From Lysobacter sp. (GTDB taxonomy: Bacteria > Pseudomonadota > Gammaproteobacteria > Xanthomonadales > Xanthomonadaceae): a stretch of DNA of 64,000 bases. Of this stretch, positions 59,778-64,000 are shown one piece after another. The translations under genes and the position numbers were made by a program. The DNA lies in NCBI GenBank assembly GCA_008015835.1, contig SSGH01000013.1, forward strand, positions 264,148-328,147, given 5' to 3'. Position 1 is the first letter of the stretch. Each line of letters begins with the position of its first letter. Below the pieces are notes generated by a model. It was not told the DNA's origin. It ran no database searches and saw nothing but the letters and a program-made list of their open reading frames with translations.

Positions 59778-60302
59778 ATGAATAAGCAGAAAGTCGGCAA
59801 GGATAAGGCAAAGGGCGACAAGGCGGGCAAACCCGCCGCGCCGGTGAAGACCATCGCCTTGAACAAGCGCGCCAAGCACGAATATCACCTGGAGCATCGC
59901 TATGAGGCCGGCATGGCGCTCCAAGGCTGGGAGCTGAAATCCATCCGCGCCGGTCGCGCCAACATCGGCGACAGCTACGCCATGGTCAACGACGGCGAGC
60001 TGTACCTGTACGGCTCGCAGATCACCCCGCTGATCCAAGCCTCCACCCACGTCATCGCCAACGATCGCCGCACCCGCAAACTGCTGCTGCATCGGCGCGA
60101 GATCGACCAGTTGGTCGGCAAGATCCAACGCGACGGCTACACCTTGATTCCCACCGCGCTGTACTGGAAAGGCAACAAGGTGAAACTCGAAATCGCGCTG
60201 GCGAAAGGCAAACAAGCGCACGACAAGCGCGAAGCGGCGAAGGACCGCGATTGGGCCCGCGAAAAACAGCGCGCCATGCGCCATCGCAACAAAGACGCTT
60301 GA
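59778..60302 (+). CDS. smpB: SsrA-binding protein SmpB
   Basis: This 174-residue partner of tmRNA delivers it to stalled ribosomes. It has the OB-fold core ([32 protein letters not shown]) and a basic C-terminal tail. The ATG at 59778 gives the family-like N terminus with a Lys-rich extension. It is followed by ssrA after REP-like repeats. Confidence 0.96.
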   Translation: MNKQKVGKDKAKGDKAGKPAAPVKTIALNKRAKHEYHLEHRYEAGMALQGWELKSIRAGRANIGDSYAMVNDGELYLYGSQITPLIQASTHVIANDRRTRKLLLHRREIDQLVGKIQRDGYTLIPTALYWKGNKVKLEIALAKGKQAHDKREAAKDRDWAREKQRAMRHRNKDA

Positions 60303-60312
60303 GACTCGCGCT

Positions 60313-60413
60313 GTGGGAGGGCCGGAAGGCCCCAAACCCTTGCCCTTGTGGGAGGGCCGGAAGGCCCGATTCGATGTCGAGCGAATGTTGATCGGGCCTT
60401 CCGGCCCTCCCAC
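60313..60413. repeat. REP-like repeats, family 2, three units
   Basis: Units at 60313-60333 and 60348-60370 (GTGGGAGGGCCGGAAGGCCC) are followed by an inverted copy at 60391-60413. The last two form a perfect 23-base-arm hairpin. They lie between smpB and ssrA. Confidence 0.88.
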
Positions 60414-60503
60414 AAACGTCGCCCTTGATCCCACCCCCCCCCACCCCCATACTGCCCGCGTCGATCGAAAGAACGGCTCCATCGAAACGAAATTCCCGGT
60501 TAC

Positions 60504-60856
60504 GGGGGTGCACTGGCTTCGACGGGGGTTGCGAAATCGCACGGCGCATGCCGAGGGGGCAGCTTTCCTCGTAAATCCAGCGGCAAACAATCAGACGCCA
60601 ACGACGACGTCTACGCTCTGGCCGCTTAAGGCCTAGCCCCGAACCCACTTGTGCCTGTGCTCGTGGATGTAGGGTCATTATCACAGGATCGGCTTCGGCG
60701 GCGACCCGTCAACCGAAGCCTAGATCAAGCGGGTATGTCCTGCGGTGTGCTTCGCACGCCGTGTTGCCGCAGGGCGAGACCAAACGGTGAGCTAAGCATG
60801 TAGTGCCGGGCATGGAGTGCCTTCGGACGGCGGTTCGATTCCGCCCACCTCCACCA
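60504..60856 (+). ncRNA. ssrA: transfer-messenger RNA
   Basis: The RNA rescues stalled ribosomes with SmpB. The 5' end GGGGGTG pairs with CACCTCC near the 3' end, leaving discriminator A and the encoded CCA. The conserved TGGCTTCGACGGGG and TGCCGAGGGGG blocks, a T-loop GGTTCGATTCC and the tag reading frame are present. The tag reads ANDDVYALAA followed by TAA, using GCC as the resume codon. The gene is about 353 bases and unpermuted. Such genes are common integration sites for mobile elements. Confidence 0.96.
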
Positions 60857-60862
60857 ATAACG

Positions 60863-60893
60863 AAACCCCAACCGTTCTCGGTTGGGGTTTTTT
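60863..60893 (+). terminator. rho-independent terminator after ssrA
   Basis: A 12-base-pair stem (AAACCCCAACCG/CGGTTGGGGTTT) with a TTCT loop is followed by a T-tract, seven bases after the tmRNA CCA end. Confidence 0.92.
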
Positions 60894-61214
60894 CTTGCCC
60901 GATCGCGCCGGTTCCCGCGTGTTCTTGGGGGTTCCTGCGGAAGCCTGCGGACTTCAGCAGCCGCCCGAATTGCCCGTTTCCTGCCACATTTCATTCTCTC
61001 CTGGCCATTTCTCGCTCCGACCTCGCTCCCTGGAACTGGCCCGAAGTCCGCAAAGGCCGCAACGCAGGCCCATACAGATCAAAGGGTTACGCGCGGACGA
61101 ATCAAGCGGTTGGATTGCAGTATCGGGTAGCGGAGGAAACAAGTTCGCGCAGACGGCCCATCTGCATCAGCGCTTACAGCAGTGTCTTTCCTTGTGAACC
61201 TACCGCTTCACAAG

Positions 61215-61240
61215 GTGTCAACTATACTGTAAAGTGTCAA
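61215..61240 (+). promoter_or_regulatory. GTGTCAA direct repeats around a TATACT box
   Basis: Two GTGTCAA sites spaced 19 bases apart flank TATACT, a good -10 box, 25-50 bases before the TIGR04255 gene. The arrangement suits an operator for the HTH protein of the same operon. No matching -35 box is clear. Confidence 0.5.
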
Positions 61241-61264
61241 TCCCGCCGTCAACTGGAGAGTGCC

Positions 61265-62068
61265 ATGGGCCAAAAAATGAAGAACGCACCGGTGTACTTC
61301 ACCATTGCCCAAGTCCGGCACAACCCCGTCCTTCGGCTCGGCTCCTACGCGCCCGACATTCAGGATCGCATGCGGAAAGCAGGCTACCCCGACTTTAAGA
61401 AGGGGATCGCCATGGCATTTACGCTTGCGCCCCAACTGGGAGACGCCCCACAGCCGCAGCCCCCAGTCGTTGAACAAGTCGAGCGGCTGATGTTTTTTAG
61501 TACTGACAGCACTAGGGGATTCATCGTCGAGCAGAACGCCCTATCGTTTCACACGACAGAGTATGAAACGTTTGAATCCCTTGCTGACGAATTCATGCGG
61601 GGGTTGGCCATCGTTCACGAATGCGTCACGTTGGCCCACTCCGAGCGGATTGGTCTACGGTACCTCGACGCAGTCGTTCCTCCTGGTGGTGAGACAGGGC
61701 TCGCTGAGTACTTGGCGCCTGGCGTGCTCGGGCTGAGCAGCCGTTTGCCGGAAGATGTCACGGTCTCTCACTCGTTTGCCGAAACACATATCCAAACAGC
61801 CAAGTGCGCCGTTCTCGCACGAACGATCATCCAATCTGGACCGCTTGGATTCCCTATGGATCTTCAACCCATTGGAATGAAGGTTGCCGATCGATTCCGC
61901 GAGATCAATGGCGTTCACGCCATAGTGGATACCGATGCATCAATCGAAGGTCGGCACCCTTTCAATCTGGAACTCATAAAATCTCAGCTGCAAGTGTTGC
62001 GTGATGGTGTCGGGATTGCATTTGACGCAACTGTTACGCCGATCGCGGTCTCAGCGTGGAATAGCTAA
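61265..62068 (+). CDS. TIGR04255-family protein
   Basis: This 267-residue protein begins APVYFTIAQVRHNPVLRLGSYAPDIQDRMRKAGYPD, the pattern of the sporadically distributed TIGR04255 family. The family has no settled function and often turns up in accessory or defence-type neighbourhoods. The ATG at 61265 has GGAGAG six bases upstream. The gene is lower in G+C than the chromosome around it, which suggests transfer. It leads a three-gene unit with an HTH protein and an uncharacterised protein. Confidence 0.75.
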   Translation: MGQKMKNAPVYFTIAQVRHNPVLRLGSYAPDIQDRMRKAGYPDFKKGIAMAFTLAPQLGDAPQPQPPVVEQVERLMFFSTDSTRGFIVEQNALSFHTTEYETFESLADEFMRGLAIVHECVTLAHSERIGLRYLDAVVPPGGETGLAEYLAPGVLGLSSRLPEDVTVSHSFAETHIQTAKCAVLARTIIQSGPLGFPMDLQPIGMKVADRFREINGVHAIVDTDASIEGRHPFNLELIKSQLQVLRDGVGIAFDATVTPIAVSAWNS

Positions 62069-62087
62069 AAACGCAAAGGAGATAACC

Positions 62088-62756
62088 ATGTACGCAGCCT
62101 ATCAGTCCAATGGGCCAGCAAGACCCATAGCCCGAACTGCCGCGTTTACGAAAGAAGATGATCTTCTTGTGGACATGGCGCGGCAGAATAATCTTCGTGG
62201 GCGCATCTTGACCTATTGCGTAGCTGGTACGTTTGGATTGCTGTCGCCGAACTATTTGCACGCTAGCGCGGCCACTGCAAATTGGGACATCAACCAGATC
62301 GAGATCAGTGGACTGAGCGAGAGCTCGGCAGGCGCCATCAGCGAATCTGCTCGAGACATCGCACAAATTCGTGCGGTCACGAAGATCTCAGTATCCGAGC
62401 TTTCCAGGGTATTTGGCGTATCGCGACAAGCAGTACATGAGTGGATTAAGGGAGGCACTCTTTCGCCGCGAAACGCACAACGTCTTTCAGAGCTGGCACG
62501 AGCGACTGACGTATTCCTTGAAGCTGAGATCGAGACATCCCCTCAAGTTTTCCGCAGAAAGATTGCTGGTGGCCAGTCCATTTTGGACGCCGTCAGAGAA
62601 AACGGAAATGTCGTGGAGTTGGCAAAAACGCTCGCTACCACTCTGGTCAGGGAATCCCAGCAACGCCAGCGCCTCGCTGCACGCCTAGCGGGAAGATCTG
62701 CGACTCCCGATACTTCCACAGAATTTGGTTCTCCTCACCTTGATGAAGATGCGTGA
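62088..62756 (+). CDS. helix-turn-helix regulator
   Basis: This 222-residue protein has a HTH at about 96-140 (SVSELSRVFGVSRQAVHEWIKG) of the XRE/DNA-binding type, preceded by a moderately hydrophobic segment (40-65) and followed by a helical tail. The ATG at 62088 has AAGGAGAT upstream. It follows the TIGR04255 gene by 19 bases. Auto-repression of the operon through the GTGTCAA sites is a plausible role. Confidence 0.8.
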   Translation: MYAAYQSNGPARPIARTAAFTKEDDLLVDMARQNNLRGRILTYCVAGTFGLLSPNYLHASAATANWDINQIEISGLSESSAGAISESARDIAQIRAVTKISVSELSRVFGVSRQAVHEWIKGGTLSPRNAQRLSELARATDVFLEAEIETSPQVFRRKIAGGQSILDAVRENGNVVELAKTLATTLVRESQQRQRLAARLAGRSATPDTSTEFGSPHLDEDA

Positions 62757-62767
62757 GGGGCCAGTGC

Positions 62768-63619
62768 ATGGCAGACAACGATCGGCAGTTTTCATGGCGC
62801 CAAGGCAATGTCGTAACTCTTGAAGCAGCGAAGGCGCTCAATCTGATGGCACCCGAATGTGATGATCAGTACTTCGCTGTGGTCGCTTCCCACGACTGCG
62901 ACCTATCAGCATCGCAGGACAAAGAACCATGCGTTGAGGTCGTGGTCGGCAAACGCATTGACAGGCTTGGCGGAGATTCATTTGGCAAAACCGCCAGGCG
63001 CCTCCACATCGAATATCAGTCAGAGGCCGGACCCGTAGCAATCGAACTATTGGCAACGACTAAACAGCCAGTAGCAAAGCATGAACTGTTTTCCACCCAT
63101 CCCCGCCAAGACATATGGCTTGATGGCCAGGGTATCGGAATACTTCAGCGGTGGCTGGCGTCTCGTTATCACCGCGCCGCGTTTCCAGAAGCTTTTGAGG
63201 ACCGCCTGCGTAGTGCCAACCTACCAGGAAAACGAACCTTTCTGAAACGCATTGAGGGCATCCTGGCAGACGGTGGCGATCACATACGCGCACTGCTTTT
63301 CGATCTTGATGAAGGTAAAGACGTTGAGCGCGATGGGCCGGATGACGTCTATCAGCTTGGGATTGTCGTGCTTTATGACAGCCTTCGAGACGAGCCAGCT
63401 GCTGCACAAGTCGCAGGCAAGGCAGCTGAAGCGCTGGAAGAGCTTTTCGAGGCAGCATTTCACCCCAGGGACTCAGGATGGAAAAACATCTGCCTCATGT
63501 ATTGCGACCCAATTTCGGACAGTGCCATTACCGTCGCTCAACGTGAGATGCTGAAGCAATGGCGTCTGGAGCATATGAGTCTTCAAGAAGACCCGCCACA
63601 ACCAATGATCACACCTTGA
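62768..63619 (+). CDS. uncharacterised protein with SHDCDL motif
   Basis: This 283-residue protein was not recognised. A striking SHDCDL (41-46) follows a beta-strand (YFAVVA), and a second Cys occurs in ICLMYCDPIS near the C terminus; a metal or nucleophile site is possible. The ATG at 62768 has GAGGGG seven bases upstream; GTG at 62753, overlapping the HTH stop, is an alternative. It is the last gene of the accessory unit. Confidence 0.65.
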   Translation: MADNDRQFSWRQGNVVTLEAAKALNLMAPECDDQYFAVVASHDCDLSASQDKEPCVEVVVGKRIDRLGGDSFGKTARRLHIEYQSEAGPVAIELLATTKQPVAKHELFSTHPRQDIWLDGQGIGILQRWLASRYHRAAFPEAFEDRLRSANLPGKRTFLKRIEGILADGGDHIRALLFDLDEGKDVERDGPDDVYQLGIVVLYDSLRDEPAAAQVAGKAAEALEELFEAAFHPRDSGWKNICLMYCDPISDSAITVAQREMLKQWRLEHMSLQEDPPQPMITP

Positions 63620-63640
63620 TCCAACTGAACGGGGCACCTC

Positions 63641-64000
63641 CTAAGCGTCCTGCATGAGACGGGACGTGCTAAACGAAGCGCCCCAGACTTTTCTCCGCTG
63701 CTCATCCCACAGCGCCGACGGATCAACCGCCAGGTCGAATAGCGTAATGTGGTTCGGCAGTGCGTCGTCCAGGATGGCGGCGACAATGTCGGGCGCCAGC
63801 GTGGTCAGGTTGACCATCCGGCTCACGTAGCTGTTGTCGATTCCTTCCCGCGCGGCTATTTCCTTCAGCGACTTCGCCTCGCAAGATTCCCGCATGGCCA
63901 GCCAGCGTCGGGTGCGTCTGCGCCGAGAAGATGAGCGGCGACTACGAGGGGCCGAAACGGCGTGAGGCCAAGCTGCGCAACCGAGCAGCACGCCGGACCC
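63641..64000 (-). CDS. recombinase-associated HTH protein, partial at window edge
   Basis: A partial protein whose core (SLKEIAAREGIDNSYVSRMVNLTTLAPDIVAAILDD) matches the small HTH proteins encoded next to large serine recombinases in proteobacterial prophages and integrative elements. The N-terminal part read here is Arg/Ser-rich and unlike the family, which may indicate a frameshift or an incorrect frame; the gene also continues to or beyond the window end. It marks the neighbouring DNA as part of a mobile element. Confidence 0.5.
   Translation of the reverse strand, partial: GSGVLLGCAAWPHAVSAPRSRRSSSRRRRTRRWLAMRESCEAKSLKEIAAREGIDNSYVSRMVNLTTLAPDIVAAILDDALPNHITLFDLAVDPSALWDEQRRKVWGASFSTSRLMQDA

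Larger units (their letters stand above)
60857..61264. other. intergenic stretch after tmRNA, including promoter/operator of the accessory genes
   Basis: After the tmRNA terminator no clear gene is seen. Composition changes to lower G+C. Near the end a TATACT box (61223-61228) lies between two GTGTCAA direct repeats (61215-61221 and 61234-61240), with a third partial site (GTCAA) near 61249. No second copy of the tmRNA 3' end was found inside the window. Confidence 0.55.

Overview
The window is high-G+C gammaproteobacterial DNA whose backbone matches the rpf (regulation of pathogenicity factors) locus of Xanthomonadaceae: acnB, acnA/rpfA, rpfB, rpfF, rpfC, rpfG, lysS, prfB, rpfD, recJ, rpfE, greA, carB, carA, dapB, dnaJ, dnaK, grpE, hrcA, recN, fur, bamE, rnfH, ratA, smpB and ssrA. 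Two secreted subtilisin-like proteases, the accessory metabolism and the repeat content suggest a Lysobacter-like genus. That placement is inference; no rRNA gene is present to confirm it.

Regions. (1) 1-5138 (+): an operon of caspase-like CHAT proteins behind a partial alpha/beta-hydrolase-like gene. The first CHAT protein appears to lack the catalytic Cys, while the next two keep the His/Cys pair. (2) 5303-11642: aconitases B and A (A is rpfA) flanking a PIN/AbrB toxin-antitoxin pair. (3) 12337-17919 (+): a compact small-molecule cluster with an AurF-type diiron oxygenase, a carrier protein, a reductase-hydrolase fusion, a free-standing amino-acid adenylation enzyme and a HIT hydrolase, placed between rpfA and rpfB. 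(4) 18157-26743: the diffusible signal factor (DSF) module rpfB, rpfF, rpfC and rpfG. It is interrupted by two extra plus-strand genes: a FabF-like ketosynthase just before rpfF, and an acyl carrier protein that separates rpfC from rpfG. (5) 27010-38368: lysS, prfB with its programmed frameshift, rpfD, an acyltransferase, a large VIT-domain protein with a TonB-receptor-plug-like segment, recJ and rpfE. (6) 38404-46595 (-): greA-carB-x-y-carA, dapB and tyrA. (7) 46753-50422 (-): two S8 proteases. (8) 50752-60856: the heat-shock operon, recN, fur, bamE, rnfH, ratA, smpB and tmRNA. (9) 60857-64000: visibly lower-G+C accessory DNA directly after tmRNA, carrying a TIGR04255-family protein, an HTH regulator, an uncharacterised protein and a recombinase-associated fragment at the edge.

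How the parts fit. RpfF makes the fatty-acid signal, RpfB is the linked acyl-CoA ligase, RpfC senses the signal and RpfG (HD-GYP) degrades cyclic di-GMP. The inserted ketosynthase and carrier protein may supply dedicated acyl-ACP to RpfF. The adenylation/diiron cluster could make an N-oxidised amino-acid-derived molecule under the same quorum control. Neither link is shown by sequence alone.

Repeats. A palindromic REP-like family sits at three convergent gene junctions (5163-5280, 32067-32177, 57738-57813). A second family (GTGGGAG...) occurs at 28571, 54064, 58920 and 60313. No tRNA, rRNA, CRISPR array or complete insertion sequence was seen.
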